Shown here: positions 44,760 through 52,455 of the stretch, piece after piece
Layout of the letters: each line of letters opens with the position of its first letter
Numbering within the stretch: position 1 is the stretch's first letter
Assembly: GCA_965232455.1 (NCBI GenBank)
Contig: OZ246981.1
Span: 3,596,001 to 3,660,000 of the forward strand
Source of the DNA: JBFGFX01 sp965232455
GTDB lineage: Bacteria > Pseudomonadota > Gammaproteobacteria > Steroidobacterales > Woeseiaceae
DNA: 64,000 nucleotides
Reading direction: 5' to 3'
The notes under the pieces: model-generated
Told to the model about the DNA's origin: nothing
Database searches by the model: none
Seen by the model: only the letters and a program-made list of their open reading frames with translations
Position numbers and translations under genes: made by a program

Positions 44760-45685
44760 GAGTGGCGGATTCTCGGATCGATAGCGGAGTAGAGCAGGTC
44801 AGTGGTGGTATTGATGACCAGGAAGAACGACACGAATACGAGGATGCATCCCTGGATCAACGGGATGTCACGCAGAAACACGGAGTCGACCAGCAGCGTG
44901 CCGAGTCCAGGCCAGGCAAACAGTTTCTCGACGATGACCGCCTGGCCCATCATCGTTCCGAACTGCAGGCCCGCCGTGGTCAGGATGAGCACAAGTGTAT
45001 TGCGCAGCAGGTGGCGTCGTACGATTTGAAACTCGCTCAGGCCTTTGGCTCTTGCCGTCCGGATGAAGTCCGAAGCCATCACCTCGATGACCGCCGCGCG
45101 GGTTGTGCGCGCGAGTAGCGCCATATAGGCGATCCCCAGCGTGAAGGCGGGTAGCAGCAGGTACTGTATGCCGCCGTCCCCGTACCCAAAGGTCGGTAAC
45201 CAGGCGAGCTGCAAGCCAAACACGAACATGAGCAGCAGGCCGAACCAGAATTGCGGCACCGACTGGCCGGCAACGGCAACCGTCATCACAGTGGTGTCGA
45301 TCCAGCTGCCCTGTCGGAGCGCTGCAGCGAACCCGAGGGGCACGCCGATGAAGATAGCGATGGCCATGCCGGCCGCGACCAGCGCGAGCGACGGTCCGAG
45401 ACGTGCGCCGAGCATATCGAGCACCGGCTCCCGGGTCCGGAACGAGTTACCGAGGTCGCCGCGAACGAGATTGGACATGTAGTGATAGAAACGCTCGTGC
45501 AACGGCCGGTCCAGCATGAGTTCGGCGCGAATGCGTTCGGCGACCTGCGGATCCAGCACCTGGTCGGCGTCGCCGCCACCGATGACGTTGCCGGGTACCA
45601 GGTTGAACAGCAGGAAGACGATGAGAATCACCGCAAACAGGGTCGGAATTGCCTGTGCCAGTCGCCTTAACAGGTATCGATACAC
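44756..45685 (-). CDS. Peptide ABC transporter permease (DppB/OppB-type)
   Basis: A 309-residue permease from GTG 45685 behind GGAAGGGA. It begins MYRYLLRRLAQAIPTLFAVI as the family does, has the short conserved extracellular part (LMLDRPLHERFYHYMSNLVRGDLGNSF, best read as DRPLHERFYHY and GDLGNSFRTREPV), and the EAA loop DFIRTARAKGLSEFQIVRRHLLRN. Six membrane helices are likely. The 32 bp gap to the binding-protein gene upstream is the only sizeable gap in the operon. Confidence 0.95.
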   Translation of the reverse strand: MYRYLLRRLAQAIPTLFAVILIVFLLFNLVPGNVIGGGDADQVLDPQVAERIRAELMLDRPLHERFYHYMSNLVRGDLGNSFRTREPVLDMLGARLGPSLALVAAGMAIAIFIGVPLGFAAALRQGSWIDTTVMTVAVAGQSVPQFWFGLLLMFVFGLQLAWLPTFGYGDGGIQYLLLPAFTLGIAYMALLARTTRAAVIEVMASDFIRTARAKGLSEFQIVRRHLLRNTLVLILTTAGLQFGTMMGQAVIVEKLFAWPGLGTLLVDSVFLRDIPLIQGCILVFVSFFLVINTTTDLLYSAIDPRIRHS

Positions 45686-45717
45686 CGTGGTCCCTTCCTC
45701 AGTTCACCCGGCGCCCG

Positions 45718-47349
45718 TCATTTCAGGTCCGCGCGCGGGGACTCTGCGCTGATCCACATAGCTTCCGGATCCTGGAGGGCAAGGTCCACGGCGTTGGCTT
45801 GCGCGCCGTGCACCCACGGTTGAAACGCCATCACGGCCTTGCTGTAGTTGAAGAACCACATCGGGGCATCCTCAAGAAACAGCGCATTGGCGCGACGGAT
45901 ATGCGATGCCCGTTCGTCGCTCGATGTTGCCGCCATGGCGGCGTCGATAATCTCGTCGAACTCCGGGTTGGCGTAGTCGATGTAGTTGCAGGCGCGGTGA
46001 GGTGTCGACGAGTGAAAGCAGCGCATCCTTGCCAGCGAATCCGGACCGGAGTTGAGCGACATGATGTACCCGTCGAACGCACCTTGCTGGTAGACGAGCT
46101 GCTGGAACACCGCGCTGTCGACAACTTTGGGGACGACGCGGATGCCGACGCGCGCCAGGAACGTCATCGCCACTTCGAGCACCGGCCGCCCGAAACTCGA
46201 ACTCGTGGTTGTGACGATCTCAACCTCAAAGCCATCGGGGTAGCCTGCCTCCGCGAGCAGGCGACGTGCCTCCTCAGGGTCGTATGCATACGGCTCGAGG
46301 TCTTCATCGAAACCCAATGTGCCCGGTGGCAGCCAGCTACTGGCTGTATAAGCTTTGCCCTTGATGAATCGCTGCACGATCAGGTCCGAATCGATCGCAT
46401 GGTTGAAGGCGCGTCTGACCCGCGGGTCCTGAAACGGCTCGAAATCCGGACTGAATCCAATATGCCGGGTGTAGGCCTCGGCCACTTCAATCAGATGGTC
46501 GCGCAATCGCGGATCTCTGGTGTAAACACGATACTGCGGCGCGTTCAGCAGGTTGAAGTCGATCTGGTGTGCGCGAAATGCCAGGTCCCTGGCCGGGGGT
46601 TCACCCATAATGAAGTAAACAACGCGATCGACATAGGGGAGGCCTGGTTTGTAGTAGCGATCGAATCGCTCGGCGACGAGGCGTGAGCCTGTCACGTACT
46701 CGACAAACCTGAATGGCCCCAGCCCGACGGGATGCTGCAGGAACTGAGCTTCGTTCTCGACTTCCTCGCGAGGCAGTATCGACGTTGTCCCGTCGAACAG
46801 ATAATAGGCGGGGTCGACCCGGTCTGAAATCGTAATTCTCAAAGTGAAATCGTCGATTTTCTCGAGGCCGCTGATCTGATCTGCATTGCCGCTCTCGTAC
46901 TCGACCGCCCCGGCGATAACTCTGACGTTGCCTGCACCGGGATAGCCACGCGTCGAATCCATGACGCGGGTGTAAGACCAGATGACGTCATCTGCTGTCA
47001 TCTGTCGACCATTGTGAAAGTATGCGTTGGTTAGCAAGGCGTACGTATAGGTCAATCCGTCGTCCGACACCTCCACGTTGTCCGCGAGCTCAAGTTCGGG
47101 CGTGTTGGTGGCGCTGTTCCATCGATACAGCGTTCGATGCAGCGCCTGTGAGATGACTTCGTCCTGGGTCCTGGCGGTGGAGTGGGGGTCGAGGCTGCTC
47201 ACGCTGGCGCCGTAGGGGGCGACCATGTTCAGTGTGCCGCCTCGCCGGACGGGTTCGTCAGCGACCGCGGCAGCCGAGAACATCAAATACGTGACAGCAA
47301 GTCGCGCGACCCACACCCGAATCGCCCGAATCATGATCGCTTCAATCAC
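45718..47349 (-). CDS. Periplasmic peptide-binding protein, SBP family 5
   Basis: A 543-residue solute-binding protein. The start is either ATG 47349 (overlapping the upstream stop by eight bases) or ATG 47334; both give a signal peptide (VARLAVTYLMFSAAAVADE). Family-5 features include GGTLNMVAPYG at the mature start, SSLDPHSTARTQDEVISQAL, the DDGLTYTYALLTNAYFHNGRQMTADDV region and DFEPFQDPRVRRAFNHAID. It captures peptides or dipeptides for the DppBCDF-type transporter; the position between two M19-like genes suggests dipeptides, D-amino-acid dipeptides or related amides. Confidence 0.94.
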   Translation of the reverse strand: MIEAIMIRAIRVWVARLAVTYLMFSAAAVADEPVRRGGTLNMVAPYGASVSSLDPHSTARTQDEVISQALHRTLYRWNSATNTPELELADNVEVSDDGLTYTYALLTNAYFHNGRQMTADDVIWSYTRVMDSTRGYPGAGNVRVIAGAVEYESGNADQISGLEKIDDFTLRITISDRVDPAYYLFDGTTSILPREEVENEAQFLQHPVGLGPFRFVEYVTGSRLVAERFDRYYKPGLPYVDRVVYFIMGEPPARDLAFRAHQIDFNLLNAPQYRVYTRDPRLRDHLIEVAEAYTRHIGFSPDFEPFQDPRVRRAFNHAIDSDLIVQRFIKGKAYTASSWLPPGTLGFDEDLEPYAYDPEEARRLLAEAGYPDGFEVEIVTTTSSSFGRPVLEVAMTFLARVGIRVVPKVVDSAVFQQLVYQQGAFDGYIMSLNSGPDSLARMRCFHSSTPHRACNYIDYANPEFDEIIDAAMAATSSDERASHIRRANALFLEDAPMWFFNYSKAVMAFQPWVHGAQANAVDLALQDPEAMWISAESPRADLK

Positions 47350-48355
47350 CGCAAACCGCCTTCATCACCCGCAGCCAGTTGCCCGACATGACCTTTTCAA
47401 TGTCGTCTTCGCCATAGCCGCGGCGCCGCATGCCGTCCCAGATTCCCGGGGTTTGCGCAAGCGAGTCGTAGTCGAGGTTATGTCGGTCCTCGTAGTTAAA
47501 CCAGCTTCCCATTTGTCCGACCATCTTGGGATACATCCCATTTGGGCCGTAGGAGTTGTTCCATTCCTCGGGGTTTTCAACGATTCGTTCCGAGATGTCA
47601 CTGGCAAACGCAACGTGCTCAATTCCGGCCACATCGATGTGATGGGTGAGGTGGTCGAGATAGTCTGCCATGGTCGGACGTTTGTCCCACCTCACGGTAG
47701 GGGAGTACATGACCGCGCCGATCAATCCGCCGGTATCGGCCACTGCCCTGACGATCTCCCTGGGTTTGTTGCGCGGACTCGGCAAAACCTCGTAGGCATT
47801 CGCATGGCTGACGACAACCGGCGCATTGGCCGCCAGCGCGAACTCCAGGGTCGTCCGATGACCGCAGTGCGACAGGTCGACGACGATGCCGAGATCTTCT
47901 GCTGTTCTTAGCCACTCGCGCCCGTAGTCTGTGATTCCCTGGTCTTCGTCATCGGTGAACGAGGCGCCGAAACCGAACGCGTTCTGCTCGTTGTAGGTCG
48001 GCTGAAGGATACGGAGACCGAGCCCGTAAAAGTGCTGGAGCGCCTTGAGATCCGTCTCGACCATCAGCGAGTTCTGGGCGCCGATTACGACGCCGACAAC
48101 GCCGTCGCGATGCGCGGCCTCGATATCTCCGGCAGTGGTGACGACACGCGCAAGTTCGGGCATATCTTCGATCGTTGCCAGCGCGTCGGCCAACTGTCTG
48201 CGAGCCGCGTCGAAACCTGCAAACGGGCTTATCGCCGTATAGTTGATCGCAGACACGCCGCCACGGAGGGTCGTCTGCATCTGCTTAACCGACATCTGAG
48301 CGCAATTAACGCCGTCGAATACCGGACCTGGTTTCGATGCTGTCGAGATATTCAT
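47342..48355 (-). CDS. M19 (membrane dipeptidase)-like protein with altered metal site, second copy
   Basis: A 337-residue paralogue of the last gene of this operon. VVDLSHCGHRTTLEFAL and PVVVSHANAYEV keep the two distal histidines (His163, His184), while the N-terminal ligands are missing (PVFDGVNCAQ) and the bridging Glu is replaced in VIGAQNS (residues 90-96). YNEQNAFGFG and HVAFASDISERIVEN match the QN-type M19 subgroup. It lacks a signal peptide. As first gene of the operon it is expressed before the transporter; having two related enzymes, at the head and tail, suggests different substrate ranges. Confidence 0.82.
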   Translation of the reverse strand: MNISTASKPGPVFDGVNCAQMSVKQMQTTLRGGVSAINYTAISPFAGFDAARRQLADALATIEDMPELARVVTTAGDIEAAHRDGVVGVVIGAQNSLMVETDLKALQHFYGLGLRILQPTYNEQNAFGFGASFTDDEDQGITDYGREWLRTAEDLGIVVDLSHCGHRTTLEFALAANAPVVVSHANAYEVLPSPRNKPREIVRAVADTGGLIGAVMYSPTVRWDKRPTMADYLDHLTHHIDVAGIEHVAFASDISERIVENPEEWNNSYGPNGMYPKMVGQMGSWFNYEDRHNLDYDSLAQTPGIWDGMRRRGYGEDDIEKVMSGNWLRVMKAVCGD

Positions 48356-48787
48356 TGCAGTGCATTGTCCTGTTTCCCTGGCGCGACCGTACTTTCAGTT
48401 CGCCGTGCCGGGGCGCCGCCAATGATTATCGGACAGCTTGACGAAAACTACACCCGACAGAGGCTTCACTTTACGATCATGGTTTCGCCCTGCGAGTCCA
48501 GATTATCCAGCATAACCGGCAGCTCGATGCGGGCCACGGCTCGCAATCCATGCGGGGAACAGGGTAGCGCAACAGCGCGCAATTTGTGATGTAGTCGAGA
48601 AACCCCTGACTTCGGAGGGCAGGATTCGGCCACGAATTCTGGTGGCATAGCGCAGGAGAGCTTTTGGGAAATACTCTCTAGGTCTAGACTTATGCCTCAA
48701 TGGTTTACCGACGATTTTTCTGAAAAGTATTCCTCAAAGCCATACGAGAAAACCATACCCACTTAGAGAGTTAGAATAGAGAGCGAG

Positions 48788-48826
48788 TCTGGCTACGAAC
48801 CAGGCGTTCGGAGGTCAGAATCCTTA
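48788..48826 (+). pseudogene. Decayed 3' half of a tRNA-Arg(ACG), second copy
   Basis: The anticodon arm TCTGG-CTACGAA-CCAGG (48788-48804, first pair a wobble) carries anticodon ACG. It is followed by variable loop CGTTC and a degraded T-arm GGAGG-TCAGAAT-CCTTA in which the invariant TTC of the loop has become TCA and one stem pair is lost. Seventeen bases (CTGGCTACGAACCAGGC) are identical to the copy at 40786, in the same orientation, on the other side of the seven-gene operon. Confidence 0.5.
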
Positions 48827-48831
48827 GTTGC

Positions 48832-48858
48832 AGAAGTTCAGACAGGGTCTGAACTTCT
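48832..48858. repeat. Perfect 12 bp hairpin
   Basis: AGAAGTTCAGAC at 48832-48843 and GTCTGAACTTCT at 48847-48858 form a perfect stem with loop AGG. It directly follows the tRNA-Arg remnant. No T tract follows on either strand, so it may be a mobile-element end, a protein-binding site or a REP-like element. Confidence 0.6.
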
Positions 48859-48985
48859 ACACATATCGGGCCGCAAGCCCAAGACACTCCGGCGGTGGAT
48901 GACGGAGCATCGCGACGAGTTTGCCGCGATGTTCCAGCCTCTCCTACGGCCGCGGGGGTCGATGCGTCAAAGATCTCGGCGCGCG

Positions 48986-49702
48986 TCAAACGCACGCTGG
49001 CTCGGCACGGCCCGCAGCGGCGGTCAACTCCGACAAGCCGTCGATCCACGAGGTGAACAGCGCGAACACCTCGTCGACGAGCTGAAACGCGCGCGCGATC
49101 TCCGCGTCGTTCAGCGTCGTGGTGTCGATGATGGCGTTTCGCGTTTCGCCGTCACCCATCGCGTGCCCTTTTTCCTTCTCGAAATGATGATCGCCGAAGT
49201 AGATCAGCTCGATGTCCGGGCTGTCTGCAAGTACCCGGTGCGCAATGGCATTGAGCCTCGAGAATAAAACGAAACCCGTGGCCTCCACGGCCTCCACCAC
49301 GACAAAGCGTTCAAAGGACCGCGTTCGTTCGATGAGCGACCACAGGCGGTAGGTCAGTAGCCTGCTCGACAGCGTATTCTTGGACCAGAGATCTGTAAGC
49401 GTTGCCGTAAAGTTGTCGACGCTGTCCAGCCCCAGGGACTTGATATCGGCGAGATACCACGGCCAGTGATGGTCGTCCTCGGTCGTGTGTCGATTGACCA
49501 TTTTCTGCCACGTGTCGTGACTGGAGCGTTCCCGCAATCCGAAAGCGTTGATGTCGCCGAACGCCATGATGAAAAAGGCCGCCTGCTTGAAGATGGCGAG
49601 CTGTTCCAGGGCGTCGGTCTCACTGTTTTCGAGGTAGCGAAAAAAATCGTGCTTCTCGTACTTCCGGGTTGCGTTGTGCAGATATTCCAACACGTTTTTC
49701 AC
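48986..49702 (-). CDS. Haem-oxygenase-like (diiron-type) protein, function unknown
   Basis: The start is GTG 49702 behind AAGGAG, giving 238 residues (the open frame extends to 49879 without family character). It is all-helical, with acidic/histidine clusters placed as in haem-oxygenase-like diiron oxidases and TenA-like proteins: RHTTEDDHHWPWYLADIKSL (about 71-90), VVVEAVEATGF (134-144) and IYFGDHHFEKEKGHAMGD (168-185). Members of this superfamily perform oxidative cleavage in natural-product or alkene pathways. A biosynthetic partner cluster is not visible here, so the substrate is open. It lies just right of the tRNA-Arg remnant. Confidence 0.6.
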   Translation of the reverse strand: MKNVLEYLHNATRKYEKHDFFRYLENSETDALEQLAIFKQAAFFIMAFGDINAFGLRERSSHDTWQKMVNRHTTEDDHHWPWYLADIKSLGLDSVDNFTATLTDLWSKNTLSSRLLTYRLWSLIERTRSFERFVVVEAVEATGFVLFSRLNAIAHRVLADSPDIELIYFGDHHFEKEKGHAMGDGETRNAIIDTTTLNDAEIARAFQLVDEVFALFTSWIDGLSELTAAAGRAEPACV

Positions 49703-49901
49703 TGAACGGCTCCTTGTCCGGCAATGGCTGGCCACTGCAGAATAGTCGGGTGTCCGGTAGGCTTCGTACCCCCGGATTTGGGGTTGACAGTTGCACTCCA
49801 AGAAGGTCGAGACGGTGATTCGCGCGCGAATGTCGGCTGAATCTGCAACCCGGAGCGGAAGACGTATTTCTTTCTCCAATTCCGTACGTCAGAATCACCA
49901 A

Positions 49902-50396
49902 ATGGGAGATACCACGGCAGAAATCGTCCCTTACGACCCAGTCCACTTCAAAGACGTCCTGGATCTTTCGATTCTCGCGTGGACCCCGGTTTTTCCGCTC
50001 ATGAAAAAAGAGATTCCGGATTACGTTTATGACGCGTTTTATCCGGACGGCTGGAAAACGCGTCAGCTGGCGGACATTTCGGATATTTGCCGGGACGATA
50101 CAACGAGCGTGTGGGTTGCACTGGCCGACGACAACGTAACCGGCTTCATGGGGATCCGCGTTCACGAGGAGGACTCGATGGGCGAGATTTACGTCATCGC
50201 GGTTCACCCGAACTATCAGCGGCAGGGAATTGGCTCGGCGCTACTGTCATTTGCGTTTGACTGGCTGCGTCAACAAGGCCTGAAGATGGTGATGGTTGAA
50301 ACCGGCGGCGACGAGGGCCACGCGCAGTCCCGTGCCGCCTATGAGAATGCCGGTTTCGAGCGATACCCCGTCGCTCGCTATTTCCGCAAACTCTAA
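49902..50396 (+). CDS. GNAT-family N-acetyltransferase
   Basis: A 164-residue acetyltransferase from ATG 49902. The acetyl-CoA loop is intact: IYVIAVHPNYQRQGIGSALLSFAFDWL, in particular Q-R-Q-G-I-G, and motif B follows with KMVMVETGGDE and SRAAYENAGFERYPVARYF. An N-terminal EIVPYDPVHFKDVLDLSI fits the fold. The open frame continues upstream to 49791, overlapping the opposite gene's 5' region, so the internal ATG is preferred. Substrate unknown. Starts are divergent from the haem-oxygenase-like gene. Confidence 0.88.
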   Translation: MGDTTAEIVPYDPVHFKDVLDLSILAWTPVFPLMKKEIPDYVYDAFYPDGWKTRQLADISDICRDDTTSVWVALADDNVTGFMGIRVHEEDSMGEIYVIAVHPNYQRQGIGSALLSFAFDWLRQQGLKMVMVETGGDEGHAQSRAAYENAGFERYPVARYFRKL

Positions 50397-50435
50397 TCGG
50401 CGGCCGCCATCCCAACGTGTTCGAGACGAAACGTA

Positions 50436-50837
50436 ATGCCGATGGACACAATCGAGTTTTCAAGCAGCGGCGGCAAAATCAGGATAAGCTGGAGCTTCGA
50501 TGGCGACTACATCGTCGCGGTAGAAGCAAAGGCGTACGGCTTTCGAGGCCAGGCCGACGGCCACGTCGTAGCGGACGATTTCAAGAAATTTGCGCGGGAC
50601 ATAGTGGGCCTTGCCGGATCGCGGAAAGGTCAGGCGAGTTTCTCCTCGGCATTCCCCGGCGCTTTCGACGTCACCGTGCGCTCGACGGACAGAACCGGTC
50701 ATCTCGGCGTGTTCGGCTCGCTGACCGCCAAGTCCGGCACGGATTCCGACGAGGAGCAGACGCTGCACTTCTCCCTGCATTTCGAGCCGTCACAAATCGA
50801 GAATGCGGCTCGTGCAGTGCGCGGCCTTGCCAACTAA
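50436..50837 (+). CDS. Hypothetical protein, DUF6228/immunity-like
   Basis: A 133-residue beta-rich soluble protein (IEFSSSGGKIRISWSFDGDY, YGFRGQADGHVVADDFKKFA, then a C-terminal helix EPSQIENAARAVRGL). The pattern of a single strand-helix sheet with FHFSL-type strands resembles small immunity-like proteins, but I do not recognise it firmly. It follows the GNAT gene by 39 bp on the same strand and may be co-transcribed. No signal peptide or membrane segment. Confidence 0.6.
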   Translation: MPMDTIEFSSSGGKIRISWSFDGDYIVAVEAKAYGFRGQADGHVVADDFKKFARDIVGLAGSRKGQASFSSAFPGAFDVTVRSTDRTGHLGVFGSLTAKSGTDSDEEQTLHFSLHFEPSQIENAARAVRGLAN

Positions 50838-50938
50838 AAGACGCCATTAGAGAGCAAATAATTCTGTCGGGATGGCCAGAAACGTTGAAACAACCGTGGT
50901 GAACTACACAGCTTTCACGTAAGACCAATTTAACCGAG

Positions 50939-51232
50939 TCAAGCGGCCAGCGTTCGCCGGACGAATTCGGGGTCCGCCTCGATCATGCGAAGAAAATTCG
51001 CCGCGGCGGCATCGGGCTTGCGTTTACCCTGCTCCCACCCTTTGAGTGTGTCGAGACTCAGACGAAACGTGTTGGCGAAAACGGATTGTGACATGCCGAC
51101 GCCCGCCCGAATTGTACGGATCTCGGCCGGCGTCAGCACGACGTAAACGGACGTTGGCGCCGTGGTGCCCTTGGCGACTTTCACCGCCTCTTTCAGATTG
51201 GCGTCGAGCTCTTTGAAAAGTTTGTCGTCCAT
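50939..51232 (-). CDS. HigA/NadS-type antitoxin-like HTH protein, orphan
   Basis: A 97-residue protein beginning MDDKLFKELDANLKEAVKVA and carrying an Xre helix-turn-helix at the C-terminal side: TPAEIRTIRAGVGMSQSVFA, LSLDTLKGWEQGKRKPD and AANFLRMIEADPE. This length and order match antitoxins of the HigA/NadS branch, whose toxin gene normally lies immediately upstream. Here upstream sequence encodes only the start of a toxin (see 51233-51314), so the antitoxin looks orphaned. Confidence 0.8.
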   Translation of the reverse strand: MDDKLFKELDANLKEAVKVAKGTTAPTSVYVVLTPAEIRTIRAGVGMSQSVFANTFRLSLDTLKGWEQGKRKPDAAAANFLRMIEADPEFVRRTLAA

Positions 51233-51314
51233 CGTTCGTCTCGTCGAAGCCGGTCTTGCCAAGCAGCTTCCGGGCCTTCTCCTCGAAGGTGCCGATTGGA
51301 ACCAGCGTCTGCAT
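51233..51314 (-). pseudogene. Truncated RelE/HigB-like toxin gene
   Basis: On the minus strand an ATG at 51314 starts MQTLVPIGTFEEKARKLLG, which resembles the N-terminus of RelE/HigB-like toxins (MQTVxExPxFxxxAxKL). After about 20 residues the similarity stops and the frame runs into the antitoxin gene out of phase. Most of the toxin, including its catalytic strand residues, seems to have been deleted. Confidence 0.5.
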
Positions 51315-51403
51315 CAGCTATGACCCAATGAACCAGAGTGTAGTTCAATGAACCCTATAGGACAATTTCCTGCTGAGCAAGGCTTGAACCTCGAAAACAA
51401 TTC

Positions 51404-51460
51404 ACCTAAAGGGTAGGTGAATTAACCTAAAATTTAGGTATATTTACCTAAATATTAGGT
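51404..51460 (+). promoter_or_regulatory. Three tandem palindromic operators with 21 bp period
   Basis: Three 15-base palindromes, ACCTAAAGGGTAGGT (51404-51418), ACCTAAAATTTAGGT (51425-51439) and ACCTAAATATTAGGT (51446-51460), each separated by 6 bases and thus repeating every 21 bases, two helical turns. The middle one is perfect around a central A; all share ACCTA...TAGGT. They sit 24-80 bases upstream of the winged-helix gene start at 51484 and are likely autoregulatory binding sites for it. Confidence 0.8.
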
Positions 51461-51483
51461 ACTCAGCGGCAAGGTGTCGGACG

Positions 51484-51834
51484 ATGAGCAAGGTGACTAT
51501 TTCAGAAGCACCGCTAACAGGACTTTTTGGCAGCAAGGCCGCCTATCAGGTGCTCATGTTTCTGGAAAACTATCAGCAAGGCTATGCATCGCAGATTGCG
51601 AAGACGTTCGGCTTGTCGCTGAGTCAGGTACAGAATCAGCTAAAAAAATTTGAGCAACTGGGATTGCTGGTCAGCCGCAAAGAGGCTTCGGCTCGCGTTT
51701 ACTATTTCAAGCGCGGCCCAATTACCGATGCGCTGCGCAAGTTCCTTCGCGCGATGCTAGATAGCCTCCCCGACGCGACAATTCGCAAATACTACCGTGA
51801 AAGGCGAAGGCCAAGACGCCAGGGAAAACGCTAG
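51484..51834 (+). CDS. Winged-helix DNA-binding protein, partner of the next gene
   Basis: A 116-residue protein with one winged helix: KAAYQVLMFLENYQQGYASQ, IAKTFGLSLSQVQNQLKKF, LGLLVSRKEASARVYYFKRG. The C-terminal tail is very basic (RKYYRERRRPRRQGKR). It is followed 48 bp later by a nucleotidyltransferase-like gene, a recurring accessory pair. It most likely represses its own operon by binding the three palindromes just upstream. The DNA here is clearly AT-richer than its surroundings, a sign of horizontal acquisition. Confidence 0.8.
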   Translation: MSKVTISEAPLTGLFGSKAAYQVLMFLENYQQGYASQIAKTFGLSLSQVQNQLKKFEQLGLLVSRKEASARVYYFKRGPITDALRKFLRAMLDSLPDATIRKYYRERRRPRRQGKR

Positions 51835-51882
51835 AGTTACACCAGAAAGACTTCGACACGAAATGACGCGCAAAGATCAGCT

Positions 51883-52455
51883 TTGGCAGAGATTACAGAA
51901 AAGACGAAGCTCACTGAACTGGCGGCTATCGTTTCCGAGGCGCTTCAGAGCGCAGGGATCGTTGCAACGCTTTCAGGAGGAGCAGCGGTATGCATCTATA
52001 CCGAGAATCGTTACCAGTCCGAGGATCTGGATTTTGTTACGGCTGCACTGGTTGGCGAACTAAAAGCCGTTCTTGAGCCGCTCGGATTCGAGCACACGGG
52101 ACATCCGCGGTTATCGGTATTTGAACACCCGGCAACGTCGTGGTACATCGAATTTCCTCCCGCGCCGTTGAGCTTCGGTGGAACCTATATCGATCCGTCA
52201 CACTGCGCGCTAGTCGAAACCTCGTTCGGGAACCTGCGAGTTATCACGCCAACACATTCCGTCATGGACCGACTGATTGCCGCTGCTGCGTGGAATGAGG
52301 TCCAATCTTTGGAACAAGCGCTGCTAGTCGCATCCCACCAGTTGGAGAACATTGACTGGGATGAATTAGATGGCTGGGTCAAACACGAAGGCGTTACGGA
52401 ACACAGAGCGGTGCTCGAGTTCTACGAGAAGTTTGCACGAATACCTCCAGTCTGA
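51883..52455 (+). CDS. Nucleotidyltransferase-like protein (AbiEii/DUF6036-type fold)
   Basis: A 190-residue protein from a TTG start (an ATG at 51864 is out of frame). The polymerase-beta-like active-site pattern is IVATLSGGAAVCIYTENRYQ followed by SEDLDFV, i.e. GG then D-x-D, the two metal-binding aspartates, at about residues 32-33 and 48-51. Downstream helices LRVITPTHSVMDRLIAAAAW fit the AbiEii-like family. Paired with the winged-helix gene upstream, it resembles toxin-antitoxin type modules in which an NTase modifies tRNA or another target, but no antitoxin role has been shown for this exact pair. Same AT-rich DNA as its partner. Confidence 0.75.
   Translation: MAEITEKTKLTELAAIVSEALQSAGIVATLSGGAAVCIYTENRYQSEDLDFVTAALVGELKAVLEPLGFEHTGHPRLSVFEHPATSWYIEFPPAPLSFGGTYIDPSHCALVETSFGNLRVITPTHSVMDRLIAAAAWNEVQSLEQALLVASHQLENIDWDELDGWVKHEGVTEHRAVLEFYEKFARIPPV

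Larger units (their letters stand above)
48356..48985. other. 630 bp non-coding stretch at the right edge of the operon block
   Basis: I see no convincing complete gene here. It presumably holds the promoter of the minus-strand operon next to 48356, an AT-richer patch at 48660-48780, a tRNA-Arg(ACG)-like 3' half at 48788-48826, and a perfect hairpin at 48832-48858. A short plus-strand peptide reading LHISGRKPKTLRRWMTEHRD at about 48855-48914 has a helix-turn-helix feel and may be a gene fragment, but the frame has no start or family match I can defend. Confidence 0.5.

Noticed and set aside
48855..48914. Plus-strand peptide LHISGRKPKTLRRWMTEHRD as a transposase or terminase fragment
   Set aside because: The segment is short, has no start or flanking homology, and part of it lies in the hairpin. 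I kept it only as a remark on the non-coding stretch.
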